Source: Paenisporosarcina sp. FSL H8-0542
Lineage (GTDB): Bacteria > Bacillota > Bacilli > Bacillales_A > Planococcaceae
Assembly: GCF_038632915.1 (NCBI RefSeq)
Contig: NZ_CP152050.1
Span: 751,001 to 815,000, forward strand
Direction: 5' to 3'
Length of the DNA: 64,000 bases
How positions within the stretch are numbered: position 1 is the stretch's first letter; each line of letters starts with the position of its first letter. Positions 26,673 to 35,179 of the stretch are shown here, in pieces. Below the pieces are notes generated by a model. That model saw only the letters and a program-made list of their open reading frames with translations, was not told the origin of the DNA and searched no databases. Made by a program: the position numbers and the translations under genes.

Positions 26673-27905
26673 TTAAAACGCCCAGTTACCTGCACGGAAT
26701 ATCGCTTCACGAGAGCCGTCTTCCAAAATTCCATCAATGTCCATTTGCTCAGAACCAATCATGAAGTCCACGTGTGTAATGCTTTGGTTTAAGCCGTTCT
26801 CCGCGAGTTCTTCTTGAGACATCTTTTTGCCGCCGTCTAAACAGAATGCATAAGCGCTTCCGATTGCAAGGTGGTTTGACGCATTTTCATCATACAGAGT
26901 GTTGTAGAAAAGTAATCCGGATTCAGAGATAGGGGATTGGTGAGGTACCAATGCAACTTCTCCTAAATACTTCGCGCCTTCATCCGTATCCACCAATTGT
27001 TGTAATACTTCTTGTCCTTCTGCAGCTTCCACTTTCACAATGCGTCCTTTTTCAAACGTGATTTTGAAATCGTCAATAATGTTGCCGCCGTAGCTTAAAG
27101 GTTTAGAGCTAACAACAACTCCATCCACACCAGTTTTCAAAGGAACTGTAAATACTTCTTCAGTTGGCATGTTTGCCATGAAAGAATCGCCTTTTTCGTT
27201 TACGCTTCCAGCCCCACACCATAAATGGCCTTTAGGAAGTTCAATTGTAAGATCAGTACCCGGTGCAGTGTAGTGTAACTTGTGATATTTTTTTTCGTTT
27301 AAATAATCCACTTTTGCATGAAGAGTTTCATCGTGTTTTTTCCATGCTTCGATAGGAGAGTCAACATCTGCACGCACAGCTTTAAAAATTGCTTCCCATA
27401 ATGCAGAAACTTGCTCATCTTCAGCAACGTCAGGGAACAATTTCGCTGCCCAAGCTTTAGAAGGAGCTGCAATTACTGTCCAACTGATTTTGTCCGATTG
27501 AACGTATTGACGATATTTCGATAAAGCGGTTCCAGCAGCCTTTTGGAATGCAGCAATGCGGGAAGACTCAATTCCTTTAAGTAAATCAGGGCTTGAAGAT
27601 ATCACATTCATGAACGCTGCACCTTGATCCGCAAGCTGTTCACGTTCTTGAATTTTCCATGCTGGGAATTCCTCGAAAGAAGCACTTGGAGCCATTTCGA
27701 ATTTTGTGCGGGTAATGACGTCGTCCGTCCAGTCCACATAAACTTGTTTTGCGCCCACTTCATAGGCTGTTTTAGTTAATAAACGTACAAATTCAGGATT
27801 ATCAATTGATGCTGTAATGTATAAACTTTGTCCCGGTTGAATGTTAACGCCGACTTTGACAGCTAACTCAGCGTACTTCGTTAATTTCTCATTAAATGAT
27901 GTCAT
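26673..27905 (-). CDS. M29 family metallo-aminopeptidase, second copy
   Basis: Paralogue of the gene at 13415-14644, sharing the order and most residues of all metal-site segments (ANMPTEEVFT, GEVALVPHQSPIS, DENASNHLAIGSA, DFMIGSEQMDIDG). 410 aa. ATG 27905 is chosen because AAGGAGA lies upstream; an earlier in-frame ATG adds 17 unrelated residues. Monocistronic. Two copies 12 kb apart suggest an old duplication. Confidence 0.9.
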   Translation of the reverse strand: MTSFNEKLTKYAELAVKVGVNIQPGQSLYITASIDNPEFVRLLTKTAYEVGAKQVYVDWTDDVITRTKFEMAPSASFEEFPAWKIQEREQLADQGAAFMNVISSSPDLLKGIESSRIAAFQKAAGTALSKYRQYVQSDKISWTVIAAPSKAWAAKLFPDVAEDEQVSALWEAIFKAVRADVDSPIEAWKKHDETLHAKVDYLNEKKYHKLHYTAPGTDLTIELPKGHLWCGAGSVNEKGDSFMANMPTEEVFTVPLKTGVDGVVVSSKPLSYGGNIIDDFKITFEKGRIVKVEAAEGQEVLQQLVDTDEGAKYLGEVALVPHQSPISESGLLFYNTLYDENASNHLAIGSAYAFCLDGGKKMSQEELAENGLNQSITHVDFMIGSEQMDIDGILEDGSREAIFRAGNWAF

Positions 27906-28077
27906 TTCAATATTCTCCTTTTTCGTCCAGTCTGCTTCTATAGTAGCAATATTCAAAGCAGTAAATCAATTGCAATAATCGTAAAACGAAAGAATAGTTT
28001 GGTATTTTGAAAATTAAGTATTGTAATCGCCTTCACAAAAGTTTATATTATAAACAAATGTTTAAAGAGGTGATGTG

Positions 28078-29172
28078 ATGAATGAAAAAGAACAGGCGAT
28101 CATTGAGATGATTCGCCAAAATCCATTTTTGACCCAAAAAGAAATGGCGGAAACGTTGAACATTTCAAGACCCGCGTTAGCTAATTTAATTTCAGGTTTA
28201 ATGAAACAAGGAAAGATTGCGGGAAGAGCGTATGTCTTGCATGAAGAACGGGAAATTCATTGTATTGGTGGCGCCAACGTTGACCGTAAATTCCATTTGC
28301 AACAAAATGTTCAACTGGGAACATCGAATCCAGCGAATGCGATTGAAAGTGTAGGTGGTGTTTCACGGAATATCGCTGAAAATTTAGGACGCTTAGGACA
28401 TAAAGTGCGTCTTTTTACAACTGCAGGTAAAGACGCAGATTGGCATACAATCGAAACGGCTTCGCAAAGCTTTATGAACTTGCAATCCATCGAGCAGCTC
28501 CCAACTCACACTACGGGTTCTTACTCAGCAATCCTGGATCCTTCAGGGGAGTTGGTTCTGGCTATTGCCAATATGGACGTATATGAAGAATTGACACCTG
28601 CCTATCTACAAACCTATGAAATGCTGTTAAGTGGTTCAACACTTATTGTTATTGACTTAAACTGTCCGAAAGAAACGGTACAGTTTATCCAACGATTTGC
28701 TTTTGACAATCAAATTCCATTGGCAATAGTGCCTGTTTCCTCACCTAAAATGAATCGCATGCCCGATGAACTACATGGTGTCACTTGGGTCTTATGTAAC
28801 CTAGATGAAGCCGAAATGTATTTGAAAAAGACGATTAAAACGAATGAGGAATATCATGAAGCTATATTGGAACTTTTAGCTAAAGGTGCAAAGTATGCAG
28901 TCATTACAACTGGAAGCAATGGAGTTTATTTTGGTTCCGCTGAAGATGGTGTACGTCACATGCCGGCCGTAAAAGCTTCTTCGCTAGAAGATGTTACTGG
29001 AGCTGGTGATGCCTTTGTTGGGGCAACGCTACATAGTTGGTTGGAGGGTTTATCACTACCTCAATCGATTCAAGCAGGTCTGATGAATGCTTCCAAAACA
29101 TTAGCATCTCCTTACACGGTAAGAACCGAACTTTCAGCAACACGTTTAATAAAAGAAATGGAGGAATTATAA
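28078..29172 (+). CDS. psuK: Pseudouridine kinase with N-terminal winged-helix domain
   Basis: Phosphorylates pseudouridine to the 5'-phosphate. Residues 1-55 form a winged-helix DNA-binding domain (TQKEMAETLNISRPALANLI). The rest is a PfkB kinase with GGANVDRK and the anion-hole motif DVTGAGDAF. It directly precedes psuG (its TAA stop abuts the next ATG), which fixes the substrate. The fused DNA-binding domain suggests possible self-regulation. Confidence 0.85.
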   Translation: MNEKEQAIIEMIRQNPFLTQKEMAETLNISRPALANLISGLMKQGKIAGRAYVLHEEREIHCIGGANVDRKFHLQQNVQLGTSNPANAIESVGGVSRNIAENLGRLGHKVRLFTTAGKDADWHTIETASQSFMNLQSIEQLPTHTTGSYSAILDPSGELVLAIANMDVYEELTPAYLQTYEMLLSGSTLIVIDLNCPKETVQFIQRFAFDNQIPLAIVPVSSPKMNRMPDELHGVTWVLCNLDEAEMYLKKTIKTNEEYHEAILELLAKGAKYAVITTGSNGVYFGSAEDGVRHMPAVKASSLEDVTGAGDAFVGATLHSWLEGLSLPQSIQAGLMNASKTLASPYTVRTELSATRLIKEMEEL

Positions 29173-30093
29173 ATGAAACAATACATATCTTATTCAACCG
29201 AGGTAAAAGAAGCACTGGAGACAGGTAAAGCAGTCGTCGCTCTGGAGTCGACTATCATTTCTCACGGGATGCCGTACCCACAAAACGTAATTACGGCAAA
29301 AGAAGTGGAACAACTGATTCGTGACAATGGAGCAGTACCAGCAACGATTGCCATATTGGACGGTCAAATCAAAATCGGCTTAAATGATGAAGAATTAGAA
29401 GTGCTTGGAAACAGTCCAGACGTAGCCAAGGCATCACGTCGTGACTTGCCATACTTATTGGCAACTAAACAAAAAGGTGCAACAACGGTAGCAGCGACCA
29501 TGATTTGTGCTGATTTAGCAGGTATTCATGTATTCGTTACAGGAGGAATCGGCGGCGTACATCGTGGTGCTGAAACAACGATGGACATTTCAGCAGATTT
29601 GGAAGAATTGGCACAAACGAATGTAGCGGTCATTTGTGCAGGCGCAAAATCGATTTTGGATATTGGCCTCACACTGGAATATTTGGAGACGAAAGGTGTA
29701 CCGGTTGTTGGGTATCAAACGGATTCTTTACCGGCATTCTATACGCGAACGAGTCCATTTGGAGTGAATTTCCGTGCGGATGATGCACAAACAGTAGCCG
29801 AAATGTTGAGAGCAAAATGGACATTGAATCTGAAGGGTGGAGCAGTCATCGCCAATCCTATTCGTGAAGAAGATGCAATGGAAGAGTCCTTTATTACTGA
29901 GATTATTGAAAAAGCATTGGCAGAAGCAGACGAAAACGGCATTGCTGGAAAAAACGTCACGCCATTTTTACTTGGAAAAGTGAAAGAATTAACGGAAGGC
30001 AAGAGTTTGGAAGCAAATATTGCCTTGGTTAAACATAATGCAGTTGTTGGTACAGGCATTGCCGTGGCGTATCAAAATTTAATGAATGTGTAA
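29173..30093 (+). CDS. psuG: Pseudouridine-5'-phosphate glycosidase
   Basis: Cleaves the C-C glycosidic bond of pseudouridine 5'-phosphate to uracil and ribose 5-phosphate. The family segments [14 protein letters not shown] (catalytic Glu), [14 protein letters not shown] and [13 protein letters not shown] (catalytic Lys) are intact over 306 aa. Starts on the base after the psuK stop; the two form a pseudouridine salvage operon ending in a terminator. Confidence 0.95.
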   Translation: MKQYISYSTEVKEALETGKAVVALESTIISHGMPYPQNVITAKEVEQLIRDNGAVPATIAILDGQIKIGLNDEELEVLGNSPDVAKASRRDLPYLLATKQKGATTVAATMICADLAGIHVFVTGGIGGVHRGAETTMDISADLEELAQTNVAVICAGAKSILDIGLTLEYLETKGVPVVGYQTDSLPAFYTRTSPFGVNFRADDAQTVAEMLRAKWTLNLKGGAVIANPIREEDAMEESFITEIIEKALAEADENGIAGKNVTPFLLGKVKELTEGKSLEANIALVKHNAVVGTGIAVAYQNLMNV

Positions 30094-30102
30094 TTTCCTA
30101 GA

Positions 30103-30128
30103 GAAGCCTTCCTTGCGAAGGCTTTTTT
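30103..30128 (+). terminator. Intrinsic terminator of psuKG
   Basis: AAGCCTTC / GAAGGCTT stem with a CTTGC loop and T6. Confidence 0.9.
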
Positions 30129-30349
30129 ATGTTTAGTGGAAGAAAATGAGTGAAAGGGAATAAAGAGAGGCTGAGAGGGAGTACACGGGTGACGACCGGT
30201 AAAAATGACTTTCTACAGGAAGAAACCAATTTGAACGGAAATAAACCACAAAAACAAAAATTCCTTCTATTAATTTTTTTTTGCAGAAACGCGAACGTCG
30301 AATGCCTATACGGAATACGATACATAGATTAACAATTGGAGGTAATGAA

Positions 30350-30940
30350 ATGTATTCGAATATTAATCAATACGTAGCCCCTCTTAATCCATGTCTCAGT
30401 CGTGCAGAACTAGAACTGCGTAATACGATGCGTTTACTTTGGTCACAGCATGTATACTGGACAAGAGCAGCCGTGATTGCATTGATAAACGATTCACCCG
30501 ACCTGGAGATGGTGCTGGCGCGATTATTACGAAACGCTCCCGAGATGGGAGATGCACTCGTGCCTTATTACGGAAAGGAAGCGGGAGACCGTTACAGTGA
30601 GTTGATTAAGGAACATCTGGTACTTGCAGCCGATCTGGTGAAAGCGGCAAAAGCGGGAGATACGAAAAGCTTTGAAGCCATTAATAAAAAGTGGTACGCC
30701 AATGCAGATGACATTGCTGAATTTTTGAGTATGATTAATCCTTTTATCACGAAACATGAAATGCAGGAAATGATGTACAAACATTTGGAGTTACTTACAG
30801 CAGTAACGACTTATTTGCTTGAAAAAAATTATACCGCTTCAATCAACACATTCGACCTATACGAATTACAGGCACTCCATATGGCAGATGAAATTTCTGA
30901 AGCCATCGTCGCCCAGTTTTCCTGCCCTCCTTGTTATTGA
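30350..30940 (+). CDS. Conserved helical protein of unknown function
   Basis: 196 aa, almost entirely helical, with a WSQHVYWTRAAV segment, RLLRNAPEMGDAL and AAKAGD; it ends in a cysteine-containing FSCPPCY. Similar proteins are common in Bacillaceae, sometimes under a misleading acetylglutamate kinase name; no kinase motif is present. GGAGGT lies 7 nt before ATG 30350. No membrane helix. The upstream 220 bases hold no recognised element. Confidence 0.65.
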   Translation: MYSNINQYVAPLNPCLSRAELELRNTMRLLWSQHVYWTRAAVIALINDSPDLEMVLARLLRNAPEMGDALVPYYGKEAGDRYSELIKEHLVLAADLVKAAKAGDTKSFEAINKKWYANADDIAEFLSMINPFITKHEMQEMMYKHLELLTAVTTYLLEKNYTASINTFDLYELQALHMADEISEAIVAQFSCPPCY

Positions 30941-30953
30941 TAATGAGTCTTTG

Positions 30954-30984
30954 AACACCATTCAAATTTGAATGGTGTTTTTTT
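30954..30984 (+). terminator. Intrinsic terminator
   Basis: AACACCATTCAAA / TTTGAATGGTGTT perfect palindrome followed by T6-7. Confidence 0.9.
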
Positions 30985-31045
30985 ATATACTTAAAAGTTT
31001 TGTCGATCAGTAATTGAGGAACTTAATAGTATGGAGGGGATGAGC

Positions 31046-31262
31046 GTGAAGACGGATGTTTTTATCACTGGTGGTGGCATTGGTGGCTTAACACTTTGCT
31101 TTGAAGCTAGTGCGTGTAGCGGTTTTCAATAGTTTCTTCCATTCATTCGAAAATATACATCTATTGCCTCAAAAAGAGCAATGGGAGCAATGGCGAACTG
31201 ACGCTAATTTAACATTATTGGGCATGCAGATTGTCATCAGAGAAGGCAGTTGGTTTTGCTGA
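31046..31262 (+). pseudogene. Remnant of an FAD-dependent monooxygenase-type gene
   Basis: A GTG with GGAGGGG upstream opens MKTDVFITGGGIGGLTL, a classic FAD-binding GxGxxG start of UbiH/PHBH-type oxidoreductases. It then breaks off and a second frame (SFFHSFENIHLLPQKEQW and onward, to TGA 31260) follows. Only about 70 codons remain of a gene usually near 380. The origin of the second block from the same gene is likely but not certain. Confidence 0.65.
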
Positions 31263-31269
31263 GCAATAT

Positions 31270-31303
31270 AAAAAGACCTCTAAGTCAACAAGACTAGAGG
31301 TTC
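31270..31303 (-). terminator. Intrinsic terminator of the yfkK-like gene
   Basis: On the minus strand ACCTCTAGTC / GACTTAGAGGT forms a stem with a TTGTT loop and is followed by CTTTTT. Confidence 0.75.
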
Positions 31304-31337
31304 TCGGCTAAAAAAGTTCGCTAAGTTTTTTAAAAAA

Positions 31338-31559
31338 TTATTTACGTAATGAACCTAACTCTGATGCGATGGCTTGCATTTCGCTTGGACTGAATGTATC
31401 ACGCTTCATGACCATGGCATACAAATCGTGTAAATCTTCATACTGAGAGTCATCAAAATGCTCAGATTTCATGGCATCTACATTGACCATACGAAGTTTT
31501 TCTTTTATTTGTTCAATCATGTATTCCACATTTTCTTGTGAAGGTTGAGTTAAGTTCAT
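31338..31559 (-). CDS. DUF1128 family protein, YfkK-like
   Basis: 73-aa helical protein. [19 protein letters not shown] and [18 protein letters not shown] are nearly the same as B. subtilis YfkK (71 aa), of unknown function. ATG 31559 is taken over an upstream TTG. In B. subtilis yfkK sits beside yfkJ (tyrosine phosphatase), yfkI and yfkH; here it is divergent from the YtxH-yfkH pair and yfkJ is missing. Confidence 0.85.
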   Translation of the reverse strand: MNLTQPSQENVEYMIEQIKEKLRMVNVDAMKSEHFDDSQYEDLHDLYAMVMKRDTFSPSEMQAIASELGSLRK

Positions 31560-31702
31560 TTGGGATTCCTGCCTTTCGGACAATATGGTTAATCATTTCA
31601 TGGGACAGAAAGATTGTCAAATCCAATTCACATATTGTTTTAATGAAGAAAGAGTTGGGTATATTAAAGCACAATGATTATTACTACTTAGGAGGTTTTT
31701 AT

Positions 31703-32113
31703 ATGAAGGAAAGCAAATTATTTAAAGGCATGGTTGTTGGAGCATTGGCAGGAGCGGGGATCAGTTTATTTGATCGTGCGACACGTGAAGAGGTTAAATA
31801 TAAATTGAAAACGGTATCTTCTGACGTGAAATATTATTCAAAAAACCGTGATGACCTGATAATGAAATTACAGGAAAAAGCAGAAGTTCTACAGACGGTT
31901 TATACTCAGATATCCCAAGATGCTAAATATTTATCAGGGAAAGTGGAAGAAATGAAAATCTTGACACCACAAGTGAAAACGTTGGTAACAGATACAAAAG
32001 AAGCATTCGAACACTCTAAAGAAGAGTACAAAACCATTGTAAAAGACGATGAAGATGAATTCACTATGCCGGTTTTACCTGAGCATGTATACGAAGAGAA
32101 ATATTTCTCATAA
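31703..32113 (+). CDS. YtxH-domain protein
   Basis: 136 aa. The N-terminal glycine-rich hydrophobic stretch (FKGMVVGALAGAGISLFD) is the YtxH anchor, followed by a long helical, probably coiled-coil region and an acidic tail. GGAGG precedes the ATG. YtxH proteins are membrane-associated, often stress-induced, without a defined reaction. Precedes the YihY gene by 16 nt in the same transcript. Confidence 0.75.
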   Translation: MKESKLFKGMVVGALAGAGISLFDRATREEVKYKLKTVSSDVKYYSKNRDDLIMKLQEKAEVLQTVYTQISQDAKYLSGKVEEMKILTPQVKTLVTDTKEAFEHSKEEYKTIVKDDEDEFTMPVLPEHVYEEKYFS

Positions 32114-32129
32114 GGAAGGGAACGATGAC

Positions 32130-33107
32130 ATGGCTAACGAAGATATTCCAATTCAACCTAGAGGTAGTCAAAAAACCAAGTCGTCAGGGAATTTCTTAAG
32201 TAAGCTGAAATTGATGCAATTTAAGAAAAAAAATAAAGAACCTAAGCATCCTTTTGATGTCACATCATCAAAAGGATTCTTTCAAGAATTAATTGCTCGC
32301 ATTCAACATGTGGACGTATCAGGCTTAGGGGCACAACTTGCGTTCTTCTTTTTATTATCGCTATTCCCTTTGCTGATTTTTTTGGTGACCTTGTTGCCGT
32401 ATTTGAATTTGCAGGAGGATCAACTCTTTAATATTTTGCGTACATATGCACCTGTTGAAGTATACACGCTGATTGATGGCACTTTGAATGAAGTGCTCAA
32501 TAACCGCAACGGTGGTTTATTATCAATCGGGATTCTTGCTACCATTTGGTCTGCATCGAATGGGATGAACGCATTGATAAAATCATTTAACCGTTCATAT
32601 GATTTGGTAGAAACAAGACCTTTCTTCATCGCAAGAGGTATATCCGTTATTTTCACTTTATTGCTCATAATGCTATTTGTAATTGCACTTGTATTGCCGG
32701 TATTTGGCAAACAAATTGGTACTTTCATATTCTCTTATCTCGGCTATGAACAAGGATTTTTGGAAGTATGGAATAATATAAGATGGACCATTCCACCTGT
32801 CATGATTTTTATCGTCTTTATGTTGTTATACTGGATTGCCCCAAATCGCAAGTTGTATTTGAAAAGTGTAATTCCTGGCGCAATCTTTGCAACACTAGGC
32901 TGGATCATTGTTTCCCTTGGATTCTCATTATATGTTAGTAGCTTTGCCAATTACTCAGCTACATATGGAAGTATTGGTGGAATCATAGTGTTGATGATGT
33001 GGCTTTATTTTTCCGGAATCATCTTGATGGTCGGGGGACAAATCAATGCCGTGATACAGGAACGAAAAGAAAAACTGGCCATGAAAAAAGCAGGAGCTGT
33101 CGTATAG
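32130..33107 (+). CDS. YihY/BrkB family membrane protein (YfkH-like)
   Basis: 325 aa, six membrane helices after a basic, polar N-terminal 60 residues. The segments AQLAFFFLLSLFPLLIFL and TYGSIGGIIVLMMWLYFSG define the family once misnamed ribonuclease BN. The function is unknown; a lipid or polymer transport role has been proposed. ATG 32130 follows GGAAGGG. Confidence 0.85.
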   Translation: MANEDIPIQPRGSQKTKSSGNFLSKLKLMQFKKKNKEPKHPFDVTSSKGFFQELIARIQHVDVSGLGAQLAFFFLLSLFPLLIFLVTLLPYLNLQEDQLFNILRTYAPVEVYTLIDGTLNEVLNNRNGGLLSIGILATIWSASNGMNALIKSFNRSYDLVETRPFFIARGISVIFTLLLIMLFVIALVLPVFGKQIGTFIFSYLGYEQGFLEVWNNIRWTIPPVMIFIVFMLLYWIAPNRKLYLKSVIPGAIFATLGWIIVSLGFSLYVSSFANYSATYGSIGGIIVLMMWLYFSGIILMVGGQINAVIQERKEKLAMKKAGAVV

Positions 33108-33123
33108 ACGCTCCTGCTTTTTA
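33084..33123. terminator. Bidirectional terminator overlapping the yihY 3' end
   Basis: AAGCAGGAGC / GCTCCTGCTT with flanking A and T runs, formed partly by the last codons of the YihY gene; lies between it and the convergent P-type ATPase gene. Confidence 0.85.
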
Positions 33124-35028
33124 TATGTTCCGATTCAGTAGACGTAAACTGTTCAAGATTACTAGAATCGTACTGCCCTCATGTCCAATGACCCCCAAAG
33201 GTAAATTTATCATTTGAAAGAAATTGCTGATGATTAAAATGACAATAACGGTAATGGAGAAAAATACATTTTGCTTAACAATCCGATTCATTTTACGAGA
33301 CAAGCGGACAGCATAATTGATTCTAGATAATTCATTTTTCATGAGGACGACATCAGCAGTTTCCAATGCCACATCCGTCCCTTCACCCATAGCAATTCCA
33401 ATCGTTGCAGTTGCCAAAGCAGGGGCATCATTTATGCCGTCGCCAACCATCCCAACATTTTCGTATTTCAAAAGTAGTTCTTTCATATGGCTCACTTTTG
33501 TCTCTGGCAAGCATTCGGCAATGTATTGATCAACGCCAGCTTCTTCAGCAATTACTTTTGCAGTTCGTTCATTGTCGCCTGTCAGCATAATCGTATAGAC
33601 GCCTGATTCACGAAGTAAAGCAATAGCTTCTTTTGCTTCAGGTCGAACTTGGTCTCTTAATGCAGCAATGGCAATGATCCCATCGTTATCTGCTGCGAAT
33701 ACAACTGTCTTTCCTTGTTCGGTCAATTTAGAAGCAATGCCATCATGAAACTTCATGGCTGCATCTGTTCCTACGTAACTCGGTTTTCCAACTTTCCATT
33801 GTGTCGTTCCAATCGTTGCATGTATCCCCCAACCGGGAACATCTTTCATATTCGAAATAGGTGAAGTGACAATCCCTTGATTAACCGCAAATTTAGTAAT
33901 TGCCTTTGCAAGTGGATGCGTTGATTGCGATTCAATACTTGCCCAGTTTGTCAGAACTGAGGTTTCATCCATGCCTTCACGAACGATGAAATCAGTCACT
34001 TCGGGCTTTCCTTGAGAGAGCGTGCCCGTTTTATCGAGTGCGATTGCTTTCATGGAACCCACATTTTCTAAATGAACGCCGCCTTTGAACAATAATCCGT
34101 TTTTGGCACCATTTGAAATGGCTGAAAGAGTTGCTGGCATAATCGATGCAACGAGTGCACAAGGTGATGCTACTACGAGTAGTACCATCGCCCGGTAAAA
34201 TGTCGTCGTCCAGTCCCAGCCAAATAGGAAGTGGGGGAGAAACATCATGATGCCTACCGAGATAAGAACAATCTTGACGTACCGGCTCTCAAACTTCTCT
34301 ATAAATTGTTGCGCCGGTGATTTTTCACTTTGCGCCGATTGCACAAGTTCGATAATTTTTTGTACGAGCGATTCACTGCTTAGCTTGTTCATTTCAATTG
34401 TCATGACACCATTTAAATTAACAGTACCGGCAAATAAATGGTCGCCTGTGTGTTTTGATACAGGAATGGATTCCCCACTGATTGCAGCTTCATCTACCAA
34501 AGTATTTCCGCTCACGATAATGCTATCTACGGGAATACGTTCACCCGGTTTTACAAGCAGGAGGTTTCCTATTTGCAACTCCTCTACAGCGACACGCTTT
34601 GATTGCCCGTTTTCATCCAGCAGCCATGCTTCCTCTGGTTGTAACTTCATTAACGCTGATAATTCGCGTTGGCTTTTATTCATCGTGTAAGTTTCCAAAG
34701 CCCCACTTAGTGCAAAAATGAAAATTAGGACCGCACCTTCCGTCCAATAGCCAATAATGGATGAGCCAATTGCGGCAAAAATCATCAGTAACTCAACGTT
34801 TAATTCTTTGTTGTGCACTGTGTGTAAAATGCCTTCCTTCGCCTTAGCGTAACCGCCAATTAGAAAGGCGATTAAATAGATAGAAATGGATAAGGAGCTT
34901 TCCTCGCCTTTTCCGATCAGCCAAGCGATTACAATTAATACGCCTGATAAAAGTGCTGCAATCAATTCGGCATGTGGTTTGATGCGACTGAACATTGTCA
35001 GTGAAATATTTTGCTCTTTTGCTCTCAT
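33121..35028 (-). CDS. P1B-4 heavy-metal P-type ATPase, PfeT/ZosA-like Fe(II) exporter
   Basis: 635-aa metal pump with ALDKTGTLSQGKPE (phosphorylation Asp), GDGINDAPALA hinge, and the metal-selecting SPC in VASPCALVASIMP and HEGST near the last helix. SPC plus HEG(G/S)T and no N-terminal metal-binding domain define P1B-4, the group of B. subtilis PfeT and Listeria FrvA. GGAGGA precedes the start. A PerR-like box overlaps the -10, as expected for PfeT. Cobalt is an alternative substrate. It lies downstream of fumarase on the same strand. Confidence 0.85.
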   Translation of the reverse strand: MRAKEQNISLTMFSRIKPHAELIAALLSGVLIVIAWLIGKGEESSLSISIYLIAFLIGGYAKAKEGILHTVHNKELNVELLMIFAAIGSSIIGYWTEGAVLIFIFALSGALETYTMNKSQRELSALMKLQPEEAWLLDENGQSKRVAVEELQIGNLLLVKPGERIPVDSIIVSGNTLVDEAAISGESIPVSKHTGDHLFAGTVNLNGVMTIEMNKLSSESLVQKIIELVQSAQSEKSPAQQFIEKFESRYVKIVLISVGIMMFLPHFLFGWDWTTTFYRAMVLLVVASPCALVASIMPATLSAISNGAKNGLLFKGGVHLENVGSMKAIALDKTGTLSQGKPEVTDFIVREGMDETSVLTNWASIESQSTHPLAKAITKFAVNQGIVTSPISNMKDVPGWGIHATIGTTQWKVGKPSYVGTDAAMKFHDGIASKLTEQGKTVVFAADNDGIIAIAALRDQVRPEAKEAIALLRESGVYTIMLTGDNERTAKVIAEEAGVDQYIAECLPETKVSHMKELLLKYENVGMVGDGINDAPALATATIGIAMGEGTDVALETADVVLMKNELSRINYAVRLSRKMNRIVKQNVFFSITVIVILIISNFFQMINLPLGVIGHEGSTILVILNSLRLLNRNI

Positions 35029-35079
35029 TTACATTCCTCCTGATAATGAAAATCAAAATCATAGTCCCTAAAATGTACG

Positions 35080-35110
35080 AAAAGCTGGCACTCCCAAAGG
35101 GAATACCAGC
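35080..35110 (-). terminator. Strong terminator hairpin in the ATPase leader
   Basis: On the minus strand GCTGGTATTCCC pairs with GGGAGTGCCAGC over 12 bp (two G-U) with a three-base loop, then TTTT. It lies after the fumarase stop but also downstream of the predicted PerR-controlled promoter, so it either ends the fumarase transcript or acts as an attenuator for the ATPase. Confidence 0.75.
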
Positions 35111-35132
35111 ATTTATTAGAATTTATATTAAT

Positions 35133-35170
35133 TAATAATCATTATAACATAGAAGTTCTTAAACAGGCAA
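35133..35170 (-). promoter_or_regulatory. PerR-like box overlapping the promoter of the P1B-4 ATPase
   Basis: On the minus strand TTATAATGATTATTA (35147-35133) matches the PerR consensus TTATAATnATTATAA at 13 of the 14 defined bases. Its TATAAT (35146-35141) is also a perfect -10, with TTGCCT (35170-35165) 18 nt upstream. Binding there would block transcription of the ATPase gene. Confidence 0.75.
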
Positions 35171-35179
35171 TCTAATGAA

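Noticed and set aside
30150..30190. GAGGCTGAGAGGGAG, reminiscent of a THI box
   Set aside because: Only one fragment of the TPP consensus occurs; no other conserved block or stem follows.
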